A stretch of DNA of 64,000 bases, from positions 8,221,501 through 8,285,500 of the forward strand of contig NC_056760.1 in assembly GCF_018687715.1 (NCBI RefSeq), read 5' to 3'. A program made the position numbers and the translations under genes. The stretch's first letter is position 1; each line of letters begins with the position of its first letter. A model generated the notes under the pieces. The model was not told the DNA's origin. It saw only the letters and a program-made list of their open reading frames with translations, and ran no database searches. Source of the DNA: Carya illinoinensis. Taxonomy: Eukaryota > Streptophyta > Magnoliopsida > Fagales > Juglandaceae. This document shows, one piece after another, positions 24,001 to 37,461 of the stretch.

Positions 24001-27000
24001 ACAACTGCCCACCCGAAGCAACAAGATGATAACATCGTGCAATTCATAGATATTCCTTTTTTCACTCTTTGTATCAGTATACTATTGGCTTTGCTTATTT
24101 AAGTTAAGACACAAAAAGGTTCTTCCTGAATTTCTGAGTCATGCTACTGTACCTGACCTGCTACAGAATTTAACATGGTTAATCTCTTCAACTACTCTTT
24201 TTAAGTATTTTCAAACTATCTCCAGCTTTGGTAAATATTCAAACCTGAAATTGAGAAGTATTTTTTTTTCAATCATATGCAGTCATTATTTGTTTTTGTA
24301 TTCAATGGTAATTTAGTATTATGCTTGATCAAATTGTTTCCCCATAGTCCTTTTTGCCAGGTCTATGCCTGAAATTCAATTTTGCTTGTGAGATCTGTAA
24401 CACTCTGCAGACTTGTGTGCTCTCCTTTGCCCCTGAAATTACCTATTGCTTCTTGCCTGTATAGGTTGCAAGCCAAGAGACTTATGGAACTTTGGGTGCT
24501 ATTGTAAAAAGCCGAACTGGAAATAGACAGGTTGGTTTCCTTACCAATCGGCATGTGGCAGTAGATTTGGACTACCCAAACCAAAAGATGTTTCATCCGC
24601 TGCCACCCAGCCTTGGACCTGGGGTGTATCTTGGTGCTGTAGAGAGGGCAACGTCATTTATAACAGATATTCTTTGGTATGACATCTTTGCTGGAACAAA
24701 CCCAGGTAATGCAGTTCCAGATTGCAGTTTTCATTATAAATGATATTGAGGAACCTGCTTCTAATATTCAGAAAGGTGCTATCTTGCTGTCTAAAAAGAT
24801 TGCTTGGGATCATCGATTGGAAAATGCTTCTTGAGCAAGACTGGAAAGCTAAAAGATAAAAGAAAAATGAAAATCAGATCATGAGACTGTGATTAGATCG
24901 TGGTTTAAGACTGATAGTTTAGTTGATTCCAGTCGGGACCAGCTCACTCAATATTTGTTATTTAATACTTTGCGCTTATGATTATGAGTATAACTAGTAT
25001 ATCAGGCTGTTCTTTGGATCAAAATGAAGTCAACCCAAATTTCTTTCCCAACCTGCAATTATTCTAAAAATGAAATGCATTCTCCACCCCCCCCCCCCCC
25101 CCTAACCAAACAACCTCCCGCCTGTACTGAAGCAACCATAGCTCAGCGGCACAAGCTGTTCTATATCTTCCTAACCCAGAAACATTCACGTGCACTATAC
25201 ATCAGCCCAGACTGAACTAAGCCTAGCTACACTGGTTTGAACCTGGGTGGGGCCTTGTATCCTTTCGATCTGTTGATTGCTGGTTTCTCAGAGATATGGT
25301 AGATCTTTAATGATAATGCTTACAAGGTTTGATATGGGGGTAGAGTGATGAGGCAGAATGTACTTTTGGCTTACATTTAAGGAGGCAAAATGGGTTAAAT
25401 GTATTGAATATTTTTTGTTATCCATGCAGAGTAGGCTCCTTTGAGCTTTGCCTGAAGAACTGTGTAATCCTCTCTCTTGTGAATCTTTTGGCTTTGTGCT
25501 GATTTAACCTTTCGAGCTTATTTTAAAATTTGGAAGTATCCTGGATTAGTGGTAATCTTCCCTAGTTGGATCTGTCACTTTTCTATTTGAATATCTTAGT
25601 AGAGCAAGATTGTGTAATTTCACACGTGCTAATTTTCTCATTGCATTCTGACCCCCGCACATGCCCATGTTGACTTGATGATCATGCAGAAACATTTGTA
25701 CGAGCTGATGGGGCCTTCATACCTTTTGCGGAAGATTTTAACATGAACAATGTGTCTACATCTGTAAAAGGTGTGGGTGAGATAGGTGATGTAAACACCA
25801 TAGATTTGCAGTCTCCTATTAACAGTCTCATTGGACGGCAAGTGGTCAAAGTTGGAAGAAGTTCTGGGTTGACTGTAGGGACCATAATGGCCTATGCCCT
25901 AGAGTATAATGACGAAAAAGGGATTTGTTTCTTTACTGATTTTCTTGTTGTTGGAGAGAATCAGCAGACATTTGACCTTGAAGGTGATAGCGGAAGCCTT
26001 ATTCTCTTAACTGGCCAGAACAGGGAGAAGCCACGACCTGTTGGGATCATTTGGGGTGGGACAGCTAATCGGGGTCGGTTGAAACTAAAAGTTGGACAAT
26101 CCCCAGAAAATTGGACCAGCGGAGTTGATCTTGGACGCCTTATTGACCTTCTTGAACTTGATCTCATCATAACCAGTGAAGGGCTTCAAGGTTTGTGCTT
26201 CTGAACCATGCTTATATCTTTTCCTTGTGTACTTGACTTCCTGGTTACTTCCGTGGTCCATTTTCTATGGTATGAAGGGCATGCTTATTGTATCACACAA
26301 AACAGTAAATTACGGTTTGACCCTCAAACTTGGCCCTAAGTATAGCAGTTTTGTCTAACTGTGAAGGTCAATTAAATGTGTAGAAATTAATGGCTTTGTT
26401 GCCAAACGTTACTTGTCCTTCTTGGGATGAAAGTTTGGGTCAAACCATGTGTGATATTTGTGTGCAAGGGGATTTTCCACTCAAGTAGCATGCAATATTG
26501 CTAAGGTGGCTCGACTTTGTTTTCACAAGTTTTTTGGGAAAGACAAAATAGTTGTGTGAGTCACTCGCAAGCTCCTGTTCTTTTCAGGTGATGTTGTTAT
26601 ATTACATATATATAATTATTTGGTTAACATGGAAAAAATTGAAAACTAGTTTCAAATATTGAGGCCCCGTGTAGTTTCCCTGTACACTTCCTAATGGAAT
26701 GATATGCAACTTTTCTCATTCACTCCTGCATAAAATTTTTGAAGAGCATGTCTCTTACCTTACATAGGACCAAGCTATTGGGCTCAAAACATAAAGAGGA
26801 CTAAGCAATTGGTTTAATCATCTTTTTTCAGAAACCTTCATTATAAAAGCGTAGGAAACGTTCTCAGATACTGCTAAAAGTTCTCAATTCAAGTTTAATG
26901 ACAAGGATGTTGAGATAAGACATTGTAGCCTGATTGTTTGGTTTTTGATAAACTGAGAGAGCTGCATTTTGAAACTTGTGGGGGGTGACTCCTCTCAGGA

Positions 27001-27513
27001 GAAGGGGTGGAAGTCGCAAAGTCAAAATGTTTTCTGCGTGTTTATCACTAACACGTGACTTCTCTATTGTTTTATTGTTATTTAGCTGCGATGCAAGAGC
27101 AGAGGAATGCTTCAGCAGCAGGGATTGGTTCCACAGTTGGGGAGTCATCTCCTGCTGATCGGGTGCCATCAAAATATAGAATTGAAGAGAACTTTGAGAC
27201 ACTTGGTTTCAATGTCCGGCATGTTCCAGTTCAGCTCGAGCCATATAAGGAAAAGAATCCACCATACATGCAAGAGTTTTATATAGAAAATGGAATCAAA
27301 ACATCTCTGAGTGTAGAACACCAATTCATGCCAGGTTTTGCTGCCAGATCTCCAGTTCGTCAAAGCAGCGGAGAGAATCATCTAGAATCTAAAAATCTCT
27401 CAGCATTGAGGAATGGCTCTGATGAAGAGGTTTTTGTCTCTCTGCAGTTAGGTGAGCCCGAATCAAAGAGAGGAAAGCATTCCAATTGTTCCTTTGGCAT
27501 CCAAGAACCATAA
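21097..27513 (+). CDS. NAL1: NARROW LEAF 1-like trypsin-fold serine protease
   Basis: Five coding exons: 21097-21591, 22749-22892, 24465-24705, 25690-26190, 27086-27513 (602 aa), all with GT-AG introns. NAL1 is a plant-specific nuclear/cytoplasmic protein with a trypsin-like domain that in rice controls leaf width, vein patterning and auxin-related growth. Visible features: the conserved N-terminus MDRTRLDLRFHHSGSTQ, the LPTGQRATTLLELMTIRAFHSK block, the probable catalytic His243 in TNRHVAV, Asp300 in VRADGAF, and the nucleophile Ser394 in LEGDSGSL. The triad assignment is by family analogy. A long polar C-terminal tail ends SFGIQEP. No frame breaks. The first coding intron contains a LINE fragment. 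A uORF-free 5' leader was not established. Confidence 0.95.
21672..22196 (+). mobile_element. 5'-truncated LINE (L1-type) fragment in NAL1 intron
   Basis: Translation from 21678 gives FAWVATLRKILISDNL, followed by WCCICKKNEEKIGHLLLH with the Cys/His spacing of the zinc-binding region at the C-terminus of plant LINE reverse transcriptases. Remnants of the rest of that domain (CLMWWIWREIND) continue past in-frame stops at 21939 and later. The block ends near AAATTATCTTATAAAAAAG, a short A-rich tail. Only the last ~0.5 kb of the element is present. No target duplication was found. Confidence 0.8.
23302..23321 (+). repeat. (TA)n microsatellite in NAL1 intron 2
   Basis: About ten alternating TA units within the second coding intron. 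Confidence 0.9.
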
Positions 27514-27965
27514 TGAAGAGGGAACAAGAAACTTGTTCACACAATTGCTCATCTATTCTCGCTTTTAATTGCGGGGATATGAATCCTGAATTGCTAGTAT
27601 CTCCAGTGTCAAAACTGCAAAGAAAATGAGGTTCATCTACTTTGGGACCGATTACCATTCTTTTTAGCTTGTTTTGGTCAAGGTTATAACCACTATAGGC
27701 CGTTACATATATGAGTCATATAATATTTCAATTTCACTTTTATCTTTGATCTGTACCATTGGAAGTCATAGTTACATGAGCGCCCTCCTGAAATGGGAGT
27801 GTGAAAACAGATATTGTAAGTCAAGCATATTGTAAAATGTTAATTTTGGCGAGCAGCCTGGTTTATTTAGTACCACATAGATGGGTCCTTATTTCTCTCT
27901 TTTTGTGCTTATTGTAAAACAGTGTGTGTGTGTGTGTATACACGTATCTCAGTGTGTCAACTGTT

Positions 27966-27971
27966 AATAAA
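27966..27971 (+). terminator. Candidate polyadenylation signal of the NAL1-like gene
   Basis: A canonical AATAAA about 450 bases after the stop codon, preceded by a GT-rich run (27921-27938). Plant signals are degenerate, so this is only a candidate. Confidence 0.35.
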
Positions 27972-27999
27972 GCAAACTCATAATTTTCCTCGTAGGTTG

Positions 28000-30900
28000 T
28001 AAATGAAAGTGTCAAAAAAATCCATAATCTTAAAGGTTAGAATTTCACGTTAAGGTTAAAGGGCATGTCTCCTTTCTTCCACTTCTGCATTTTCTGTCTC
28101 ATCTCTCCACCACAAAAGCAATGCTATTATGTTTTGGTTTTTGGACTTGTCGGCTGTATTAACGTATTTACATTTTGTATTATTTAAAGATCAATTGCAT
28201 CAAGTAAAGACAACCACAGTTATGATGGTCAGTAGACGCACATATTACACAGATCATTGGACTTGAGTTTAGTGGAATGTTATTTTTAAGTCAGAAAGGT
28301 GTTGAGAATTATTACATTATTTAGAAAGGGGTTAAAGGCCTTGGGGCTAACTTAATTAGATGGCAAAGTGTCTCGGTTTATTGAAACCCGAGAATGCCCT
28401 AATTATAAGTGCTATGTGGTTTACATGTCACAAAAGATACATACAATAATAGCTAGGCAAGAGTTGCAAACTTTTAATGAAAAGATTAAAATTTTCATCC
28501 TCATAATCTACTTAAAATTTTTAACATGATATTTGATGATTTCATACAATATCAAAGCAAAGAACTCCGATTCGAATCTTGATTCGACGGGAGCTGCCAA
28601 TTTGAACATCCAAAACAATATTGTGTATAGCAATTGCTGAGTTCAAATGGACGGAAGATAAATCTAATAAACTTATAGACTAGAAGTAAATATTCAAAGA
28701 AAGACAGGAAAGAGAAGCCTAAACATATATGCATCTTGGATTGAAAAATATAGGGTCCAATTGCAATTATTCTCTGTGAGAATGTCGAAGTAGCTAGAAA
28801 CGAGTAGTACTGCATAATTTCATTTCATTTGGTTTCATATCACATGAGCAAGCAGTATATATGCAAGCTGGCATGAGATTGCAATTGTGACTACTCATTT
28901 GAAGAGGAAGATAAAGGTATTTTGTCATTTACGTTAGGCCAATCGACGCTTTTGACTTATGACAAGGAGACGATAATCAGCCATAACCGACAGCACAGTT
29001 TGCTGGCTTGCCTGCTTGATTGCTTATCTTGATTTAAGACGTATTAACCACTTCTATTTACCTTAAGGGCCAGACCAGACGATGATCGATAATGACAATT
29101 TTGTTCATCTTTTATCACTCAGATCTCTTTTTGCTATGCTCTCCCTGTAGATCAGTAGATTTATATACAGGACAATAGACATCGATCTATATGTATGACG
29201 CAGTTGTGATGTTGCATATATATATATATATATATATAAAAGCATATATGCATATGTTGGTCATGGTGTTCTTATAGTTTTAATTAAATTCAATTTTTGG
29301 ATATGATTTTTATGATTAATTGATTTGATAAATGTTTTAGTCAAAAAGAGATTTTATAAAAGTAAACTCATAAACTGATATGACTTAATGTCGTAAGTTA
29401 GATTGTGAAGTTACTTTTATTGTAAAATAGATTTAACGTATTATATGAAAGTCATACTTATTTACATAACCATAACACTTCTCGATATTTCTTGAAATGT
29501 GTACCCTATAATATAATAATTACTTACTTTCAATTTATATATATCTTCCTTTATGATTAATTACGTATGTTGAGCCATAAATTCTAATATTGGTCGTTTG
29601 TGGTACACGTTGTAATTTTTCATAGTTAATGTTCAAATTGCAAATAGGTGATAGTTGGGGGTATAAAATCTAATTTCCTCTAATGTTTGTGATCAATTAA
29701 TTAAGAGATTCCCCATTTTTCATATAGTACTGGTCCACATGCATATACAAAGACTACTCTTAGTAGATCATGTCGGAAACTCAAATATATTGTATGAGAC
29801 TTAACATGGTCCACGTACATATACATACATACACATAATTATTGTAGATGCTAGGAAGCTTATAAGTAGATAAGGATAATTGCGGTTATCAAATTCATCT
29901 CAATTCATCTTATTTAATCATTGTAATTTTTTCAACTGTCAACACAAAATATAATAAATAATTCAATTTTTTTAAAATTTATAATAATAATAATATTAAA
30001 AAAATAATATTTTATTCAACTCTAAATTTTCATTTCAATTTATCTCAACTCAACTCACTATCCAAACCAACCAGCCTAACTAGCCCCTAAGTAACTCCAT
30101 CTAAACGGCGAATTAATCAACCTTCCAAAAGTGAGTTAATGCATATTGTATATCTATTCCTCTTCAAAGACATTTGAACGATCATGATTAGAAATACGTT
30201 ATCTTACTCTGTTTTATTTAAAATTTTCTCTTGGTAACCAAACATGGTCTTAATCTCTATCAGGGCCATGATCTGGTATGAGAGCCTTTTTTTTTTTTTG
30301 GGTATGAGAGCCTATTTATGCATGCATGTCATAATGTTGTTTAATTTCTTGTTGATTTTAAAGTATAGTTTGTTGATCAGTACCATACACAATTAAGGTA
30401 TCATGCATTAGACATCAATGTTGTTGTTTACTACATACACGCTTAAGAGTATTGGCATTGAATTGGTCTTCTCAATATTTAAAATTTGAAAAATGTATAA
30501 CTTTTTAACTTTTAACTAATCATTCAACACTTAAAATCTACATTAGATTAGCCATCACACTCTCTATAATAATAAAATATTATTATTTTTTATTATTTAT
30601 ATTTCTTTAATTAATTTTTACTTTTTTAATAATTTTTTATTTTAATTTCGTAATCTTCAATAACCTTTAACAATTATATTTATTTTTATTTTCACAATCC
30701 AACAATCTATAATATAATAATCTCATATGTACATAAATGATAAAATCTCATATTATATAAATAAAAATATTACATGTATAATTCATAAAAATTTTATATC
30801 TATAATATAATAATCTCAAATGTGAGATGAATGTGAGACAATAAATAATAAAATATTAATTTAAAGAAGTTATAGTTATTTTCATATATGGAATATGAGA

Positions 30901-33900
30901 TAGATTTATTGTAATTAATATTTTATATAAAAATTATTTAATTAATTTAATGTAAATTCAATTTCGTTAACATTTTATAAAATATAAAAAGGACTGACAT
31001 TTTACTAATCCAATTCCTTCACTCTAAAATGGCTAATTAAGATCGGACTCCACACAAATTAAGGTTCGTGAACAACGAACCAAATGGTATATATGCATGA
31101 TCATGATCATGTCATGTCATCGATGATCCAGTACTCGATTGGTAATTACCACTCACATGAATAAATACCTTTGATTGAACGTTGCTTCTGATTAGGACAA
31201 CGTATCTGCTAAAAAACAGGTCGAGATAACGTACTACGTGTCACTTCTTTGATCGGTATGGTACGAGAGTATAGAGCTGGCCGGAGTACTCATTCAGTAC
31301 TGCTCAGTTTACAGATATATACCAGCTAACTAGCCTCAATTATTTTCCATTTTATAATCTATTAATTGCTGTTTGATTGAACACTTTTCAAATGTATATT
31401 AGTTCCGTCCGTCCATCCATCCATCGTATCCATCAGGTATCTGTCAGTAGATATTAATGTAATCAGCTTTATTAGATTAAGTCGAAAAATGTAGTCAACA
31501 TACAGTCAGCTTTATAAAATAAATAAAAAAAAATTATAAAAAAATTATTTTATATTCAAGAGACCTACATGAATAAAAAAAAATTATAAAAATAAATTTT
31601 TTTTCTATATAAATTTCATATTAATTTATTTTTTTCTCCACGACTACACGTCAATTATATTTTTCGATTACAAAAAATATTTCTCTTAATGTAATCTTGA
31701 TGAGGATCCTCTATATTAAGTTTCAATTTTTAATTTTTTTTTTTTTTTAAGGGGGCAGTGAGCACTGAGCATCTAGCATCAAATTAGGGGCATACCCAGA
31801 ATGAATGAATAATGACCCTACAATATTCTGATTGATACATATATATATCCAGTACGTACCATCATGATCTGGTACTGGTGATTTAGATTCTCAACAAGAT
31901 GATCAGAACCAGTCCAGTAGTACTCATGAGTGCGTAGAAAATATCACGAATGACTAATCACTATACAATCTTCAGTTTCAGCACACAAATTCATGATAAT
32001 GAGAACTCTAATTTTTTTTTGTAAATATAATCAGAGCTATAATTACTTGCGTATTTGTATCAAAATCTCATGGGCGAAAAACAGTAGCTAGCTTGCTTTC
32101 ATCTCATAGGCAAATAGGCAAATACACACGTAGCAGCCAGCCGCGCGCTCCCCTTCAGACAGCTGAAATATTGAAAAATGTGCATGCATGCAACTCATGG
32201 TAGCTTAGATCAGATATAACATGCATACATGGGCACGCCCATGCATATATATATATATATATATATATTATATAGATAGATAGATAGATAGATAACTTGC
32301 AGGGGTGCAATATATATGCAAATATCAGTCCCGAGCAAAGCTGAGAGAAGTGCATTAATAGTGATAATTCATGACACGATGATGATGCTTTATATATATA
32401 TATATATAAACATGGAGTTATGTTTCCATGAAGTACTCACGTACATATAATTAACACTACCATCCTTAATTAATTATTCTTAGGTGACACGAGTACTTAG
32501 TGTTATAAAGACACTTCGTCATCTAATATTTCGCATGTGTGTTCATGTTATTAAGCGAAAATTAAATCATGCATGTGGAAAAAAATTAAATTTTAACTTA
32601 TAAAATTAAAGTTAATATATATATACATCCAATTACATAAAATCACTATAAAATCAAGACAGATATATATGCTATTCCCATATATACATCAAGCAGGCTT
32701 GCATGCAATTACTAGTCATATCACTAAAGTTTTAAGTCATGATCACCAATTAGGATACTTTTGAAAATTGATTCATATCATGCTCAAGTATATACATGCG
32801 CGCAAACGGAAAATGCATGGACATAAATATTTTGGAAGGTTTTGCTTTACTAAGTTATATAAATGCAGCTTAGAATTCTTCGATCGGATCGATCGAGAAG
32901 TACTGATCATCCAGAAAATTAGAAGCAAAATCTTATGCTAACATGATATATATGTTGGAAATTTAATTAGTGGCTAAGAAATTAGCTACTCATACATCAT
33001 GTATTTATAACTAGAATAAAAGGACGACGGGCAGCAGTACTGAAATAAAAGCGAAAGATCAGAGCAGCAACGTATTAATTAACACATGGCCATTAATATT
33101 TGGCCGGCGCCGGCCCTTAAAATATTGAAATGGCAAAACCCATGCCAATTATTGATTCCTACGTACCATATTATATATCACTATCATGAAGAATGCCAAT
33201 AATACTGAATGAATTCTGTCAAGTGTATTTTATGCCAAACAGTACTGATGTATCTCTCGGCCTATATATTGGACTTGTGGCACCTTATTGATCAACAGAC
33301 AGACGTTGCGTACAATTTCCAAAAGAATTATTGCATGTTTTCATTCAATAAAGTTAACAAATTGAACAGATCAACATTTTCGGAAAGTATAATGATAACA
33401 TTGTGTATGTAAATGTACTCTAGCTCTCACGCGCCATGCATATGCATACACAAACACACACACATATATATAGAATTTAAGTAAATCCTTTTAAGACATT
33501 TTTCTTAGATATATAGCAAGTACTGCATGTAGTAACATGTCAGTCTTCCTGCTTACGAACAGTACGTGATACTCAATTCCTTTGTATTTCAATGGAGACA
33601 AATACTTATATACATGCATGTCAGCTTTCCTTATGCAGGTACTTATATATATATATTTTGATAAGTACTTATATATATATATATATCATGTATGTATTAA
33701 TTGTACATACGTGCAGATGCGTGAGCTTGTAGGTATGATTTCTAAAATGAAGAACTAAGAAATATCGTGTGGTTGAACAGAAAAATATAATTAGAGTTAT
33801 AATATGTTAGGTATGAAATGAGTTTGTACGTCTTGGGCATAATATATATACTGTTGACTACACCACTCTGTAAAACTCCATTAATTTCACAGTCAATATA

Positions 33901-34850
33901 TCCGGCCACCTGATGAATGGTATTGATTGTTGCGGTTCAACTTACAATTTTTTATGCCAGCTCAGTTGCATATGTTGTCTTTATTGTTATAGACTTATTT
34001 AAACTGGTAGATCATGAACATTAACAAACTGGCCGACACATACCTAGATCGTGACAAAGGTAAAACCATATTAATCACACCCGCATTGAGCAGTCCCTTT
34101 TTTTCTGATCAGAAGATCGATGTATGAAATTAAGCGTGGTACGTATCTGTGTGTACAACTTCGTGTGAAGTCGTCCTAGACTCCTAGCAGCCAAAAGTAC
34201 GGACAACTAATTTATAGGCTTTAGAATGCCATACATTAACTGTCAAAGCTCGTTGGCTTGACTTGGGAACTTGTTTACCATTATGGAACTTCTAGATACT
34301 ACCAGCGACATCAGGACAAAAATGCACAGGGCCACAGGCCTTGCGAGAGAGAGAGAGAGAGAGCTGTGAGGAGACTTTCGTTTTCATATTGTATTTATTA
34401 AGAGGCATGGTTGGTACTGGCTGAGTTGAAAACTCATGAAGCTTTGACAGCATGAACAGATCGATGGATGTGTAAGCATATTATATATATATATATATAT
34501 ATATGCATCTTCGTGCATGTCATGTATATATGTATGCAAATCATGACATAATGACATTATGTATGTGGACGACCAAATAAACAGGTTTTGAATATAGAAT
34601 ACAATCAGTACTACCACAGGATGAATTTATCAATATACTTCTAAATCAACAACAACAAAAATTGCTCGAGAAAAAGATACAAGAAATAAAAGAAAATATA
34701 AATTAACATTGGAAGAACATGTACCTTCTCATCTGGAATGCATTTGCGGGCTACGGACCATTAATTATATATATATGCACCCTCAAAAGAGGTCATATAT
34801 ACACAGATATATAAGCATGAATGCAAAAGCTTCTTCCCTTTGTTGGAAGT
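28000..34850. other. Gene-poor AT-rich intergenic region
   Basis: No coding gene is supported. The region holds a family C repeat (about 29345-29450), a family B MITE (about 29895-30075), a family A MITE in reverse orientation (about 31480-31700), (TA)n runs at 29216-29238, 32247-32270 and 34480-34504, and a (TAGA)n run at 32272-32293. A perfect GC palindrome lies at 33102-33115. All open frames here are short and low in complexity. Confidence 0.6.
31480..31700. mobile_element. MITE, family A (degenerate second copy)
   Basis: In reverse complement this repeats the interior of the element at 720-925: A/T tracts on both sides of TTCATGTAGGTC followed by TTGAATATAAAA. The ends (TACAGTCAGCTTTA and its mirror) are diverged relatives of the TIR of the first copy. 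Confidence 0.6.
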
Positions 34851-35213
34851 GAGTGATTGAAGCTGCAGGATGACCTGATATTGGAACCATATCTACGAAG
34901 CTAGCTAGCAGAAGTGGAATGAGATCTAATTTCTAGTGTGTTATTTGAATCCCTTTTGGCTTACTCGAATTAAAACCCCTTTAAAAAAACTAAACTAAAT
35001 GCCTGTATATCTATATATATATATAAATATACCCTCAAATATATATCAAAGAATGGAAGCAAGAAAGAGAATTGGTGATCTAAAGCTGGAGATGATCTAT
35101 CTATCTATATAAATATATATATAGCTAAATTTTCCGGTGCAAGATTTGCCCTAGAATAGTCTCGGAGGGATATATAGGTTCTTACCAGATCATGCTGGCA
35201 GCTTCAACCTCTC
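34851..35213 (-). ncRNA. MIR167: MIR167 primary hairpin
   Basis: The reverse complement of 35185-35206 is the 22-nt mature miR167, TGAAGCTGCC then AGCATGATCTGG, an exact match to the form I know. miR167 targets auxin response factors ARF6 and ARF8. The opposite arm at 34856-34876 reads AGGTCATCCTG then CAGCTTCAAT. It pairs with the mature strand with one bulge, one mismatch and two G-U pairs. Pairing extends outward (GAGAGGT with ATCACTC, one mismatch) and inward (GAACC with GGTTC, then TATAT with ATAT). The loop between the arms is about 250 nt, long but acceptable for plant precursors. The mature sequence is on the 5' arm, as expected. The primary transcript must start to the right of 35213. 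Splicing and promoter are not determined. Confidence 0.88.
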
Positions 35214-35578
35214 AATTAACCAACATATACCAGGCAGACACGTACGTGAGATCGACGAACGGAGAAAAAATATTAAGGAATAGCATCTCATGGCCGGCCT
35301 CTGTTGGAAATTAAGCAGCTTTAAGGAACACCGGAAACTGAATTCACTCTTCCATTAAGATTGCCAAAAGAAGGCACGGGATATGCACTCTGATCTTATG
35401 GAGGGGACCGGCCTCGTGACTCGGCCCTCCCCATCTTTATAAATGCTTATTCATGCTTTATGCTTATGCACCTCTCTCTTCGAGGTTCGGCCTCTTCTTC
35501 ATGAAGTAGTACTGTGCCATAGATGGAGTATTTAATGGCGGGTTTTGGTCCTTTTACAGCTATTGACACTGACCTGTT

Positions 35579-35634
<56 letters not shown>
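35579..35634 (+). repeat. Long (CT)n microsatellite upstream of MIR167
   Basis: About 28 uninterrupted CT units, some 370 bases upstream of the MIR167 hairpin base on its transcribed strand. GAGA-type runs are common in plant 5' leaders and promoters. Confidence 0.95.
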
Positions 35635-35635
<1 letters not shown>

Positions 35636-35814
35636 GTAACCAGTTGCAATTTTGCATAATTAATTTTCACATTATAGATTAAATGAACAGGGGACCAGTG
35701 CCTCCTGTCAACGACTTGGATAAACTATTCTCAACTCATATTAGCTGTATTTTTTTTCAATTTCTTGATAATTAACTGAGTTAAGGCTATACTTAATTAA
35801 TCAAAATTAAAAAT

Positions 35815-36255
35815 CTAATCTCATCTCATTTTAATTTATTATTATATTTTTTTAAAATTTTCATACAAAATATAATAAACAATTTAACTTTTTCATATCT
35901 TAATACAAAATTAATATTAAAAAATTATATTATAATAATATTTTATTCATTATTATTTAAAACATCTCATCTTATTTCATCTCATCTGTATAACAAAACT
36001 GAGTTATATTTTATATATAAAAAATCATTTAACAACATGATTTGTTTTTACAAACTATTTCAACTCAACTCATCTCATCTCATTTAATCATTATAACTTT
36101 TTTAAATTTCCACATAAAATAAAATAAACAATTCAATTTTTTTTAAATCTCAAAATAAAAATAATATTAAAAAAATATATTCTAATAATATTTTATTCAC
36201 TTTTCAATTTTAATCTCAAATAATCTTATCTTATTTGTGAAAACAAACGAGACAA
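35815..36255 (+). mobile_element. Two adjacent family B MITE copies
   Basis: Two diverged copies (about 35815-35995 and 36055-36255) share CTCATCTCAT-type starts, AAAATATAATAAACAAT, AATATTAAAAAA, TAATAATATTTTATTCA and an end rich in ATCTTATCTTATTTGTG. Further copies lie at about 17655-17895, 29895-30075 and 41285-41475, and in split form at 8395-9060. Non-coding. Boundaries are approximate. Confidence 0.6.
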
Positions 36256-37419
36256 TATTTATGTCCAACTCAAGGTGTCATGCATGGTTAATTTTAGAAA
36301 GTTCCTTTTCTTCCTTTTCTACTTGTGGTTATATGCAATACATAAAATATATAATATGCTGCTAGCTAGATCTACCCCGAAGAATAACAAATTTATCCAC
36401 CACTTACATCACTTGGATCATCAGTTCTATTTACAAAAGCAGGCGATTTAAGACATGATTTACTAAAGTCTTAGCCATGTGCTTATAAGTGACCGATTGG
36501 TCCCTACAGCTAGCTATATATACAAGTCGACCGAATAATAATACTCATCATGTGCCATTATTTTTTTGGTAATTAACTAGTCGTGATGATAACAGTTGCA
36601 TTATTTATAGATATTAAGAGGGGCATGAATAATATTTAGGTAGCTTGCAAGCTGGTTGGTGTCTGGTGGAATCAGTTGATGATCGAGCAGCCAGCTAGCT
36701 GGGTGCGCAGGCATGCTGCATGCATGCCTCCCTTTTGTCTTTAGTTTTGGGTGGTTCCTTTGTCTCTGGTGCCTTCGGTTGACAAACAATGACATATATA
36801 TAGACAAGCCCTAATGGAATGGAAAGGACCACACCTTTTTAAACACTAGGGTTTCATTAATTAATAATCATTACAAAAAAAATAGATTTTTATAAATAAT
36901 TTATTGCAACGAAAAGATTATTAGTAATCAATCCGTTTTTCTTGCCGTGAATATTAATAGGAAAGGGGTCCCATGTTTTACTTGTTAATTGATATCTCGA
37001 TTGATCATTAAGCAGGTAGGTGCATGTGGTATATATAATTAAAGCATGCAGCTAGCTAGCGGCCTAAAATATCTTAGTTTTATATTTTCTTTAGTTTTCC
37101 TATACATTTTGGTCCCACTGTGTGTTTGATTTCTCACCTATATATTCTCCGTTGTAGATAGGGTTTCAAGATGCCTTTTGTTTGTCCCCCATGCACTTTA
37201 TCAGTTTCTGCTCCAGGGTACTGGTGTAGATTCATTTAGGGGATTTCATTATCTTTAATTGGATTTAGTGATCAGCATGCATATCCTAATATTATGAAAA
37301 CAAATATTTTGATCAGAAGCTAGCTAGCAGATTAAAAAAAAAAAAAAAAGTTAATGATTTAATTAAATATTTTTAGTCAATATATATTCTTATCACGTAC
37401 GTACGTATATGAAAAGTTT

Positions 37420-37461
<42 letters not shown>

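Noticed and set aside
25130..25245. tRNA- or SINE-like A box (TAGCTCAGCGGCA) and B box (GGTTTGAACCTGG) in a NAL1 intron
   Set aside because: The boxes are about 90 bp apart, no cloverleaf folds between them, and there is no A-rich tail or target duplication.
33102..33115. Perfect 14-bp palindrome GGCCGGCGCCGGCC in AT-rich DNA
   Set aside because: Striking, but isolated, with no repeat partner or gene nearby. Not enough to call a site.
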